In this document: one piece after another, positions 5,968 through 12,493 of the stretch
Numbering within the stretch: position 1 is the first letter of the stretch
Layout: each line of letters starts with the position of its first letter
Source of the DNA: JBOHBN01 sp050698355
GTDB lineage: Bacteria > Actinomycetota > Actinomycetes > Streptosporangiales > WHST01
Assembly: GCA_050698355.1 (NCBI GenBank)
Contig: JBOHBN010000405.1
Location: 1 to 19,580 of the forward strand
DNA length: 19,580 nucleotides
Direction: 5' to 3'
The notes under the pieces: generated by a model
Told to the model about the DNA's origin: nothing
The model's database searches: none
What the model saw: the letters and a program-made list of their open reading frames with translations, nothing else
Position numbers and translations under genes: made by a program

Positions 5968-7989
5968 GTGCCTGTGCCGAGTGCCGCGGAAGCTTTGAAG
6001 CGGCTGCTCGTTGGCCGGCCACGTCGGTCCGAGCAGCTGCACGAGACCCTCCTACCCAAACGGCTCGCGTTGCCGGTGTTCGCCAGCGACGCGCTCTCGT
6101 CCGTGGCGTACGCGCCCGACGAGATCTTCATCATCCTCTCGATCGCAGGGCTCTCCGCCTACTCCTACTCGTGGAAGGTCGGGCTCGCGGTCGTCGTCGT
6201 GATGGTGACAGTCGTCGCGTCGTACCGGCAGAACGTGCACGCGTACCCGAGCGGTGGCGGGGACTACGAGGTCGCGACGACGAATCTCGGCAGCACGTCG
6301 GGTCTGGTGGTCGCGAGCGCGCTGCTCGTCGACTACGTGCTCACCGTGGCCGTGTCCATCTCGTCGGGCGTGCAGAACGCCTCCGCCGCGTTGCCTTTCC
6401 TCCAGGGACGCGAGGTGTGGGTCGCGGTGGGTATCGTGCTGGTGCTGACGACGATAAACCTGCGCGGGGTCAAGGAAGCCGGTACCGCCTTCGCGATCCC
6501 GACCTACTGCTTCATCGTCGCGATCCTCGGCATGGTGGCCTGGGGGTTCATCCGCTACTTCTTCGGTGACCTGCCGTCGGCGGAGAGCGCCAAGTTCACC
6601 ATCGCTCCCGACCCGGAGTTCGCGCACGGGTTCACCGGCCTCGCCGCGGTGTTCCTGGTGATGCGGGCGTTTTCGTCCGGTTCCGCGGCCCTGACCGGCG
6701 TCGAGGCGATCAGCAACGGTGTGCCGGCGTTCCGCAAGCCGAAGAGCCGCAACGCCGCCACGACGCTGGCGTTGATGGGCACCGTCGCGGTCACGATGCT
6801 GATGGGCATCATCGTGCTGGCTCGCGTCACCAGCCTGCACTACGTGGACCCGACGGAGGCGGCGTCGAGGCTGCTGCTGCACGGCAAGCCGGTCGGACCC
6901 GGATACGAGCAGGAAACCGTGATCGGGCAGCTCGGTCACACGGTGTTCGGGAACTTCCCGCCGGCGTTCTACTTCCTCATCGCCGCGACGGGCGTGATCT
7001 TGATCCTGGCCGCGAACACCGCGTTCAGCGGGTTCCCCGTGCTCGGTTCGATCCTGGCCAGGGACGGGTTCCTACCCAAACAGCTGCACACCCGTGGTGA
7101 CAAGCTGGCGTTCAGCAACGGCATCATTCTGCTCGCGCTCGCCGCGGCCGTGCTGATCATCGCGTTCAACGCCGAGACGACCCGGCTCATCCAGCTGTAC
7201 ATCGTCGGGGTATTCGTGTCGTTCACCACCAGCCAGACCGGCATGGTGCGGCACTGGACGCGGCTGCTGCGCACCGAACAGCGACCCAAGGTCCGCCGCC
7301 GGATGCAGCGATCCCGCGCGATCAACACGTTCGGCCTTTGCCTGACCGGCGTGGTGCTGATCATCGTGCTGGTGACCAAGTTCCTGCACGGCGCGTGGAT
7401 CGCCATCGCCGCGATGGCGGTGCTGTTCGTCACAATGAAGGGCATCAGGCGGCACTACGAACGGGTCCGCGTCGAGCTGGAGCCCGACGAGAAGGTCGAC
7501 ACGGCGCTGCCGTCGCGGGTGCACGCGGTCGTGCTCGTCTCGCGGATCCACAAGCCCGCGCTGCGTGCGGTCGCGTACGCGCGTGCCACCCGCCCGGACG
7601 TGCTCGAGGCCGTGTCCGTCCAGGTCGATCCGGAGGAGACCGAGCGGTTGCGGCAGGAGTGGGATGAGCTGGCCATCCCGGTCCGGCTGAAGGTCCTCGA
7701 CTCGCCATACCGGGAGATCACCCGCCCGTTCATGGAGTACCTGCGCAGCATCCGCCGGCAGAGCCCGCGCGACGTCGTCACCGTGTTCGTCCCCGAGTAC
7801 GTGGTCGGGCACTGGTGGGAACACCTGCTGCACAACCAGAGCGCGCTGCGGTTGAAGGCGCGCCTGCTGTTCGAGCCCGGGGTGATGGTCACCAACGTGC
7901 CCTGGCACCTCGCTTCGTCGCGGCTGGTCATCGGCAAGCTGGAGACCAGCCTGCGGCACGAGCACCAGAACGGTAAGGACCGCGTGTGA
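5968..7989 (+). CDS. KimA-like K+/H+ symporter (APC superfamily)
   Basis: A 673-residue permease. It matches Bacillus subtilis KimA (formerly YdaO) throughout by memory: FASDALSSVAYAP, LLVDYVLTVAVSIS, AFSSGSAALTGVEAISNGVPAF, LILAANTAFSGFP, RGDKLAFSNGII, LYIVGVFVSFTTSQTG. The residues reported as KimA ion ligands are kept with a constant offset of 5 at the N-terminus: D41, Y48, D122, T126, S130; also T243/E246 in TGVEA and Y411 in LYIVGVF. About 12 helices lie within residues 35-505, then a cytosolic α/β domain (about 515-665, VVLVSRIHKPALRAVAYARA; HLLHNQSALRLKARLL). Start GTG 5968; GTG 5974, 8 nt after TAGCAT, is an equally good leaderless start. The neighbouring ceoBC genes support K+ import. 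Its stop overlaps the next start (GTGA). Confidence 0.9.
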   Translation: MPVPSAAEALKRLLVGRPRRSEQLHETLLPKRLALPVFASDALSSVAYAPDEIFIILSIAGLSAYSYSWKVGLAVVVVMVTVVASYRQNVHAYPSGGGDYEVATTNLGSTSGLVVASALLVDYVLTVAVSISSGVQNASAALPFLQGREVWVAVGIVLVLTTINLRGVKEAGTAFAIPTYCFIVAILGMVAWGFIRYFFGDLPSAESAKFTIAPDPEFAHGFTGLAAVFLVMRAFSSGSAALTGVEAISNGVPAFRKPKSRNAATTLALMGTVAVTMLMGIIVLARVTSLHYVDPTEAASRLLLHGKPVGPGYEQETVIGQLGHTVFGNFPPAFYFLIAATGVILILAANTAFSGFPVLGSILARDGFLPKQLHTRGDKLAFSNGIILLALAAAVLIIAFNAETTRLIQLYIVGVFVSFTTSQTGMVRHWTRLLRTEQRPKVRRRMQRSRAINTFGLCLTGVVLIIVLVTKFLHGAWIAIAAMAVLFVTMKGIRRHYERVRVELEPDEKVDTALPSRVHAVVLVSRIHKPALRAVAYARATRPDVLEAVSVQVDPEETERLRQEWDELAIPVRLKVLDSPYREITRPFMEYLRSIRRQSPRDVVTVFVPEYVVGHWWEHLLHNQSALRLKARLLFEPGVMVTNVPWHLASSRLVIGKLETSLRHEHQNGKDRV

Positions 7990-9218
7990 CGGCCGGCACC
8001 GAGGCAATGCTCGAGCTGGACGTGGAGGCGGTCGCACACGGCGGTTTCTGCGTGGCACGCCACGAGGGGCAGGTGGTCTTCGTACGGCACGCGCTGCCCG
8101 GCGAGCGGGTACGTGCGCGGGTCACCGAGACCGCCAAGCGCTACCTGCGCGCCGACTGCGTCGAGGTGCTGGTCGCCGCACCGGAGCGGGTGGAGCCGCC
8201 GTGCCCGTACGCCGGTCCGGGACTGTGCGGCGGCTGCGACTGGCAGCACGCATCCCTGCCGGCGCAACGGGAGCTGAAGGCGGCGGTCGTCGCTGAACAG
8301 CTGCAGCGGCTCGCCGGCGTCGACGTGCCCGTACGGGTCGAGGAGGTGCCGGGCGCGCCGGACGGGCTCGGCTGGCGTACGCGGGTGCGGTTCGCCGTCG
8401 ACGGCGAAGGACGGCCCGGCTTCCGCGCGCACCGCTCCCACGAGGTCGTGCCGGTGGCCGCCTGCGCGATCGCGCACCCGGCCGTGGAGTCGCTCGGTGT
8501 CGAGCAGCGCACCTGGCCGCACGTGCGTGAGGTCACCGCCGTCGGTTCGGCGGACACGGGGGAGACCCTCCTGGAGACCACACCCGGCAAGGGCTCGCGC
8601 CACCGGGTGCAGGAGCGCGCCGCGGGCCGCACCTGGCAGGTCACGGGTAGCGGCTTCTGGCAGGTGCATCCGGGAGCGGCCGACGCGCTCGCGGACGCCG
8701 TGCTCGCGGCGCTGGAGCCCGAGCCGGGGGAGTCCGCCCTGGACCTGTACGCGGGCGTGGGGCTGTTCTCCGGTGTGCTCGCCGAGCGGCTCGGTCCCGG
8801 AGGCCGGGTGACCGCGATCGAGCACGCCCGGCAGACCGCCGCGGACGCGCGGCACAATCTCGCCGACCTGCCGACCGTGCAGGTGCATCAGGGTGATGTG
8901 CTCGCGGTCCTGCGCCGGCTGCGGTTGCGTCGCGCGGACCTGGTCGTGCTGGACCCGCCGCGTACGGGCGCGGGCCGCGACGTCGTCGACGCGCTCGCCC
9001 GCACCCGTACCCGCCGCGTCGCGTACGTCTCGTGCGACCCGGCGACGCTCGCCCGCGACATTGGCTACTTCGCCGGACACGGCTGGCACCTCACCGGGTT
9101 GCGCGCGTTCGACCTGTTCCCGATGACCCAGCACGTGGAGTGCCTCGCCGTGCTGGAGCCTGGCTCGCCACAAGGGGCTCGAGGTCGCCGAGACGACAGG
9201 GTAGGCAACCTGCCATGA
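7986..9218 (+). CDS. TrmA/RlmCD-family RNA (uracil-5-)-methyltransferase with TRAM domain and Fe-S cysteines
   Basis: A 410-residue S-adenosylmethionine-dependent RNA m5U methyltransferase. The N-terminal TRAM domain (about 8-65, AVAHGGFCVARHEGQVVFVRHALPGERV) binds RNA. Cys73, Cys81, Cys84 (CPYAGPGLCGGCDWQH) and Cys160 match the [4Fe-4S] ligands of RlmD-like enzymes. The SAM motif is LDLYAGVGLFSGVLA, then VLDPPRTGAG, and the catalytic nucleophile is Cys350 in YVSCDPATLARDI; the end FPMTQHVECLAVLE is diagnostic. Whether it targets 23S rRNA or tRNA cannot be told. The GTG start overlaps the symporter stop by 4 nt, so translation is coupled, and its own stop overlaps the next ATG. The last ~18 residues (GSPQGARGRRDDRVGNLP) extend beyond the usual end. 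Homologous to Rv2689c by neighbourhood. Confidence 0.94.
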   Translation: MTAGTEAMLELDVEAVAHGGFCVARHEGQVVFVRHALPGERVRARVTETAKRYLRADCVEVLVAAPERVEPPCPYAGPGLCGGCDWQHASLPAQRELKAAVVAEQLQRLAGVDVPVRVEEVPGAPDGLGWRTRVRFAVDGEGRPGFRAHRSHEVVPVAACAIAHPAVESLGVEQRTWPHVREVTAVGSADTGETLLETTPGKGSRHRVQERAAGRTWQVTGSGFWQVHPGAADALADAVLAALEPEPGESALDLYAGVGLFSGVLAERLGPGGRVTAIEHARQTAADARHNLADLPTVQVHQGDVLAVLRRLRLRRADLVVLDPPRTGAGRDVVDALARTRTRRVAYVSCDPATLARDIGYFAGHGWHLTGLRAFDLFPMTQHVECLAVLEPGSPQGARGRRDDRVGNLP

Positions 9219-9841
9219 GCCTCATGCAACTCGCGCAGGACGAGCGGACTTCCTTCCTGGAGTTCCTCACGACGCTCTCCCCGGAGCAGTGGGAGGCGCC
9301 AACGCTCTGCGAGGGCTGGCGGGTGCGCGACGTGGTGGCGCACGCGGTCAGCTACGACGAGCTGGACTGGCCGGGGGTGTTGCGGCGCTCGGCCCGTGGG
9401 CGGTTCCGGCTCGGCCGCGCCAACGCGGTCGGTGTCGCCGCGAACGCACAGCGGAGCCCAGAGGACCTGCTGCAGGTGCTGAACGCGCACCTGCGGCCAC
9501 GAGGTCTCACCGCGGCGTTCGGCGGCATGGTCGCGCTCGTCGACGGGATGATCCACCAGCAGGACATCCGGCGCCCGCTCGGACTCCCGCGCGACATCCC
9601 CGCCGAGCGGCTCGTGCCCACGCTGCGTTCAGCGATGAAGGCGCCGCCCATCGGTGCCTTCTGGCGTGCCCGTGGCCTGCGTCTCGTCGCCACCGATTGC
9701 GACTGGTCCGCTGGGCGGGGACCCGAGGTGCGCGGCGCCGGCGAGGCGATCCTCATGGCCGTCGCCGGCCGGCGCGGCGTCGTGCAGGAGCTGTCCGGCG
9801 AGGGGCAGGGAACACTCGCGGGCCGCATTCATGCAGCTTGA
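9215..9841 (+). CDS. Mycothiol-dependent maleylpyruvate isomerase / DinB-like family protein
   Basis: A 208-residue protein with the DinB-like four-helix metal-binding fold of the 'maleylpyruvate isomerase family mycothiol-dependent enzyme' group (TIGR03083 type). Visible family signatures: QDERTSFLEFLTTLSPEQWEAPTLCEGWRVRDVVAHAVSYDEL, with the first likely metal His, and MIHQQDIRRPLGLPRDIP, which matches the HxxDIxxPLG motif with the second His. A middle acidic ligand is not clear; Asp stands where Glu is usual. It probably performs a thiol-transfer or isomerisation step with mycothiol, substrate unknown. ATG overlaps the methyltransferase stop (ATGA), so it belongs to the symporter operon. 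Its TGA stop overlaps the -35 box of the following MerR promoter. Confidence 0.88.
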   Translation: MSLMQLAQDERTSFLEFLTTLSPEQWEAPTLCEGWRVRDVVAHAVSYDELDWPGVLRRSARGRFRLGRANAVGVAANAQRSPEDLLQVLNAHLRPRGLTAAFGGMVALVDGMIHQQDIRRPLGLPRDIPAERLVPTLRSAMKAPPIGAFWRARGLRLVATDCDWSAGRGPEVRGAGEAILMAVAGRRGVVQELSGEGQGTLAGRIHAA

Positions 9842-9869
9842 CACTGTACCTGCGTACGGGGTTCATGCT
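9838..9869 (+). promoter_or_regulatory. MerR operator-promoter (Tn501-type) in front of merR
   Basis: TTGACA (9838-9843) is followed by the dyad CTGTAC-CTGC-GTACGG (9844-9859) and a -10-like TCATGC/CATGCT (9863-9869), giving the over-long 19-20 bp spacer typical of MerR-activated promoters. It follows the classical mer operator (TTGACT, CCGTAC-N4-GTACGG, 19-bp spacer) almost base for base in the dyad, with one mismatch. The merR GTG lies 6 nt after CATGCT, so the mRNA would be leaderless and merR autoregulated. The box overlaps the stop codon of the upstream gene. Confidence 0.8.
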
Positions 9870-9875
9870 GTTGGG

Positions 9876-10295
9876 GTGAGAACGAGCGAGGTGGCCGCGC
9901 GGGCCGCGGTCGGTGTCGAGACATTGCGCTATTACGAGCGCCGCGGACTGCTCAAGGAGCCCGGCCGCTCTGCCTCCGGCTACCGTTCGTGGCCGCCGGA
10001 GGCCGTACGCGTGGTGCGGTTCGTGAAGCGGGCGCAGGAGGTCGGCTTCACGCTCGCCGACGTGGAGGAGCTGCTGCATCTGGCCGACGGCGGACCCGAG
10101 CAGTGTGACGCCGTACGGCTGATGGCGCAGGAACGCCTGGCCGACCTGGAGCGCCGGATCGCGGACCTGGCGTCGATGCGCGATGCCCTGGCGCGACTGG
10201 TAGCGACCTGCGAACGCCCACGGCAGCAGCGGGACTGCCCGCTGCTGCACGCACTGGACGTCGCCAGCGAAGAGCGACCCGAGGAACCGCGGTGA
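9876..10295 (+). CDS. merR: MerR, Hg(II)-responsive transcriptional regulator
   Basis: A 139-residue MerR-family regulator. The winged helix-turn-helix VRTSEVAARAAVGVETLRYYERRGLL...SGYRSWP occupies residues 1-70, then a long dimerisation helix (about 78-112) and a C-terminal metal loop. Cys77, Cys112 and Cys121 have spacings of 35 and 9, identical to C82, C117 and C126 of Tn501 MerR, the three cysteines that bind one Hg(II) across the dimer; the CPLLHAL end also matches (CPLIASL). This makes mercury a much more likely ligand than Cu, Zn or redox signals. The frame is open far upstream but GTG 9876 is the family start and follows the operator directly. The stop overlaps the next GTG by 4 nt. 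Confidence 0.9.
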   Translation: MRTSEVAARAAVGVETLRYYERRGLLKEPGRSASGYRSWPPEAVRVVRFVKRAQEVGFTLADVEELLHLADGGPEQCDAVRLMAQERLADLERRIADLASMRDALARLVATCERPRQQRDCPLLHALDVASEERPEEPR

Positions 10296-10567
10296 CTCCG
10301 GGACAGGGCGTGTCCATACGTCTGGAGCACGTAGCCGACTGCCCGCTGGTCGACCGGGTCCGCGCGCGGTTGCAGCGCGCGCTGGAGGCCACCGGCATCA
10401 GTGCGGTCATCGAGGAGGTCGAAGGCCCGTACCCCTCGCCGACCTTGCTCATCGACGGCCTGGACGCCGTCACCGGCCGTCCGGTCGGCGGGGGAGTTTG
10501 CTGCCGGCTCGACCTACCCACCACGGCGCAGATCGCCGCCGCCCTGCAGCGAGGAGGCACCCGATGA
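10292..10567 (+). CDS. Small cysteine-containing thioredoxin-like protein encoded with MerR ('alkylmercury lyase'-annotated type)
   Basis: A 91-residue protein, start GTG coupled to merR (GTGA overlap) with GAGGAA upstream. The fold suggested is thioredoxin-like: a β-strand then VADC17PLVDRVRARLQRAL (a single Cys where CxxC would stand), then YPSP50TLLIDG, the cis-proline turn and strand, and a Cys70-Cys71 pair (GGVCCRLDLPTTAQIAAALQRG). Similar short proteins next to merR-like genes are often labelled alkylmercury lyase, but this is far shorter than true MerB (about 210 aa) and lacks its arrangement. A role in binding or passing Hg(II) or organomercury thiolates is inferred from the operon and the cysteines. 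Its last 54 nt are antisense to the DUF1905 reading frame. Confidence 0.75.
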   Translation: MTPGQGVSIRLEHVADCPLVDRVRARLQRALEATGISAVIEEVEGPYPSPTLLIDGLDAVTGRPVGGGVCCRLDLPTTAQIAAALQRGGTR

Positions 10568-10870
10568 GCGACGGTGGCCGGGCACGCCTTCGGTGGTCAG
10601 CCGCACCGTGACGGTGTCGCCCTCGTCCAGATCCTCGGCCTTGCGTACCGCGTCCTTCAGCGGGACGGCGTAGAGCCCATCCTTGGGGATCAGCGAGGTC
10701 TTCCAGCCGGTCACGCCGATCTCCGCGCTGACCGGGATGCACCCCCACCCGTAGCTGAGCACGGCGGACATGTCGTGCAGGTCGGTGCTTGCCTCGTCCG
10801 GCACGGTGACGAAGTAGTACGGCGACGGGCCTCGCCAGTGCCAGATCTCGCCGCAGAACTCCAGCTCCAT
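10514..10870 (-). CDS. DUF1905 domain protein with run-on C-terminus
   Basis: A 118-residue protein. Residues 1-92 match DUF1905: MELEFCGEIWHWRGPSPYYFVTVPDEAS, LSYGWGCIPVSAEIGVTGWKTSLIPKDGLYAVPLKDAVRKAE, DEGDTVTVRLT, a small β-barrel of unknown function often found near or fused to YdeI/OmdA-like proteins. The family normally ends just after DTVxVxL; here about 26 extra residues (TEGVPGHRRSSGASSLQGGGDLRRGG) are read from the antisense of the mer fragment, suggesting that the original stop codon was lost. Start ATG (complement of 10868-10870) lies 18 nt after the DinB gene stop, so the two form a minus-strand operon. Confidence 0.82.
   Translation of the reverse strand: MELEFCGEIWHWRGPSPYYFVTVPDEASTDLHDMSAVLSYGWGCIPVSAEIGVTGWKTSLIPKDGLYAVPLKDAVRKAEDLDEGDTVTVRLTTEGVPGHRRSSGASSLQGGGDLRRGG
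10564..10611 (+). pseudogene. Truncated start of a third gene in the merR operon
   Basis: ATG 10564 overlaps the preceding TGA (ATGA), the same coupling used by the preceding genes, and reads MSDGGRARLRWSAAP before TGA. Only 15 codons remain and from about codon 7-11 the sequence coincides with the end of the opposite-strand DUF1905 gene. I read it as the 5' end of a lost mer gene cut at a recombination junction. A chance ATGA is the alternative. Confidence 0.35.
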
Positions 10871-10888
10871 GGCGTCAGGACCGCTCGC

Positions 10889-11446
10889 TCATGGGCGCCA
10901 TCCCGCGGGAGGGTCCTCACCGACGAGGCCGTCGACGGCCTCGCGCAGCAGGTCGGCGTGACCGGTGTGCCGCCCGTACTCCTCGATCAGGTCGCAGACG
11001 ACCCGGCGCAGGCTGGGCCGGCGACCGTCGGGCCAGGAGAGGTCGACGGGCTGATCGAGCCCGCCGCTCGCCAGCGCGGCGCGGAGCTGCGTGCGGGAGC
11101 GGCGCACGGCGCCGTCCCAGAGCGCGTACAGCTGGTCGGGGGTGTCCTCGGCGGCCGAGTGCCACTCCCAGTCCGGGTCGGCGTCGAAGTCGGCTTCGTC
11201 CCACGGCGCCCCGAGCGGTTCGCCGCCCAGCTTCGCCGTGAAGTAGTGGTCCTCGACCAGCGCAAGGTGCTTGAGCAGGCCGCCGAGCGTCATGGACGAG
11301 GCGCCGATACGGGTGCGCAGGCCGGCCGCGTCGAGGCCGCCGGCCTTCCACCGGACGGTCGCGCGCTGGCGATCGAGTGCACCGACGAGGTGTTCGACCT
11401 CGCTGCCTGCGACTGGAGGTTCCCAAGGGGGGTCGGTCGTGGTCAT
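10889..11446 (-). CDS. DinB family (DUF664) protein
   Basis: A 185-residue protein of the DinB/DUF664 four-helix metal-binding fold: DPPWEPPVAGSEVEHLVGALDRQRATVRWKAGGLDAAGLRTRIGASSMTLGGLLKHLALVEDHYFT, then the conserved DxxWEWHSAAEDTPDQLYALWDGAVRRSRTQL and the C-terminal RRVVCDLIEEYGRHTGHADLLREAVDG. Candidate metal ligands are His in KHLALVEDHYF and His in RHTGHADL. Related proteins are thiol-dependent enzymes (mycothiol or bacillithiol transferases); the substrate is unknown. ATG (complement of 11444-11446) was chosen over the longer frame because it fits the family and has TACGGT 6 nt upstream (leaderless). Divergent from the WYL regulator, which is therefore a plausible controller. Confidence 0.88.
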   Translation of the reverse strand: MTTTDPPWEPPVAGSEVEHLVGALDRQRATVRWKAGGLDAAGLRTRIGASSMTLGGLLKHLALVEDHYFTAKLGGEPLGAPWDEADFDADPDWEWHSAAEDTPDQLYALWDGAVRRSRTQLRAALASGGLDQPVDLSWPDGRRPSLRRVVCDLIEEYGRHTGHADLLREAVDGLVGEDPPAGWRP

Positions 11447-11506
11447 GGCGAAACCGTAGACCCTATTGTGGACGTATCGTTTCCGGTTATCTGCGATCCT
11501 TTCGCC
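11447..11506. promoter_or_regulatory. Divergent promoter region, DinB / WYL regulator
   Basis: Only 60 nt separate the two start codons. Minus strand: TACGGT (complement of 11453-11458), then TTCGCC, then ATG. Plus strand: GATCCT (11495-11500), then TTCGCC, then GTG 11507; TTGTGG (11466-11471) is a possible plus-strand -35. The same TTCGCC hexamer precedes both starts. Neither gene has a clear Shine-Dalgarno, so both look leaderless. Confidence 0.45.
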
Positions 11507-12493
11507 GTGGACGAGACCAACCCGACCGCCCGGGCGCTGCGGTGTCTCCAACTGTTACAGGACAGCCCGGGCATCACCGCGGACCGGCTCGCCGGCAAGC
11601 TCGGCGTCTCGGCGCGGGCAGCCCGGCGGTACGTGGGCATCCTGCGCCAGGCGGGCATCCCGATCGACTCCGAGCGCGGGCCGTACGGGGGATACCGCGT
11701 CGGTCGCGGCCTGCGGCTCCCGCCGCTGGTGTTCAGCCCCGCGGAGGCCCTCGGCCTGGTCATGGCCGTGCTCGACGGTCACCACGAGGCGAGCGACACC
11801 ACCGATCCGGTCGGCAGCGCCGTCGGCAAGGTCGTACGCGCGCTTCCGGCGCCGGTGGCCGCTCAGGTCGATGCGGTACGCCGGACGACGGCGCCCGCAC
11901 CCGACCGCGCCGCAGCCCGCCCCGATCCCGAGACGACGAGCACCCTGGTCCAGGCATGCGCGAGCCACCGGCGAGTGCGGCTCGACTACCGCTCCGAGGC
12001 AGGTTCTGAGTGGTCCATGGACGTCGATCCATGGGGCGTCGTCGTACGCCACGGCCGCTGGTACCTGCTCTGCTGGTCGCACCGCGCGCACGCCCGGCGC
12101 GCCTACCGGGTCGACCGGGTCCGCGCGGTAGAGGTGCAGGGCGACGCCTTCAGCCCACCCGCCGACCTCGACCCGGTCGCCATGCTCGAGGAGCACCTCG
12201 CCGTCGGCTGGGAGTACGACGTCGAGGTCATCATCGACGCACCGCTCGATGCGGTGGCGCCTTGCCTGCCACGTGCCCTTGGCCGGCTCGAACCGGTCGA
12301 TGCAGAAAGCACCCGCCTTGTCGGCAGCACCGGCAACCCGTACTGGTACGCCGAGCAGCTCGCGGCGATTCCCGCGCCGTACCGGATCGTCGAATGTCTC
12401 GAACTGCGGCAGACGACTCGGCAGCTGGGGGAGCGGCTGCTCGCCGCGGCGGCGGGTTCTAACGGGTCAGTTCGCGACGCTCGTCCTCGATGA
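11507..12493 (+). CDS. HTH-type WYL-domain transcriptional regulator (YafY/PafC-like)
   Basis: A 328-residue regulator. The N-terminal winged helix (TARALRCLQLLQDSPGITADRLAGKLGVSARAARRYVGILRQAGIPIDSERGPYGGYRVG, residues 5-65) binds DNA. The middle contains the DeoR/YafY-like linker LPPLVFSPAEALGLVMAVL. The WYL domain includes RRVRLDYRSEAGSEWSMDVDPWGVVVRHGRWYLLCWSHRAHARRAYRVDRVRAVEV, with the name motif W185-Y186-L187; a WCX-type C-terminal extension (about 230-320) follows. WYL domains are thought to sense a ligand or nucleic acid; target and effector are unknown. Frame is open far upstream but antisense to DinB, so GTG 11507 is taken. The last 35 nt overlap the convergent membrane protein gene. 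Confidence 0.9.
   Translation: MDETNPTARALRCLQLLQDSPGITADRLAGKLGVSARAARRYVGILRQAGIPIDSERGPYGGYRVGRGLRLPPLVFSPAEALGLVMAVLDGHHEASDTTDPVGSAVGKVVRALPAPVAAQVDAVRRTTAPAPDRAAARPDPETTSTLVQACASHRRVRLDYRSEAGSEWSMDVDPWGVVVRHGRWYLLCWSHRAHARRAYRVDRVRAVEVQGDAFSPPADLDPVAMLEEHLAVGWEYDVEVIIDAPLDAVAPCLPRALGRLEPVDAESTRLVGSTGNPYWYAEQLAAIPAPYRIVECLELRQTTRQLGERLLAAAAGSNGSVRDARPR

Noticed and set aside
5111..6022. Long minus-strand extension of the ceoC frame upstream of its ATG
   Set aside because: It lies inside ceoB in another frame; ceoC has a clear start and ribosome site at 5110.
7455..9173. 572-codon minus-strand open frame opposite the symporter end and the methyltransferase
   Set aside because: Antisense shadow; the plus-strand genes have all expected motifs and overlapping start/stop codons.
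10292..10567. Calling the 91-aa protein a true organomercurial lyase (merB)
   Set aside because: It is less than half the size and lacks the MerB arrangement of two Cys and an Asp; only the genomic context and cysteines suggest mercury.
10574..11506. Upstream 311-codon extension of the WYL regulator frame
   Set aside because: It is antisense to the DUF1905 and DinB genes, whose families are recognisable; the homologous WYL protein begins at GTG 11507.
9838..12493. Mobile element carrying the merR cassette
   Set aside because: No transposase, integrase, terminal inverted repeats or target duplications were seen around it; only a junction-like boundary on the right.
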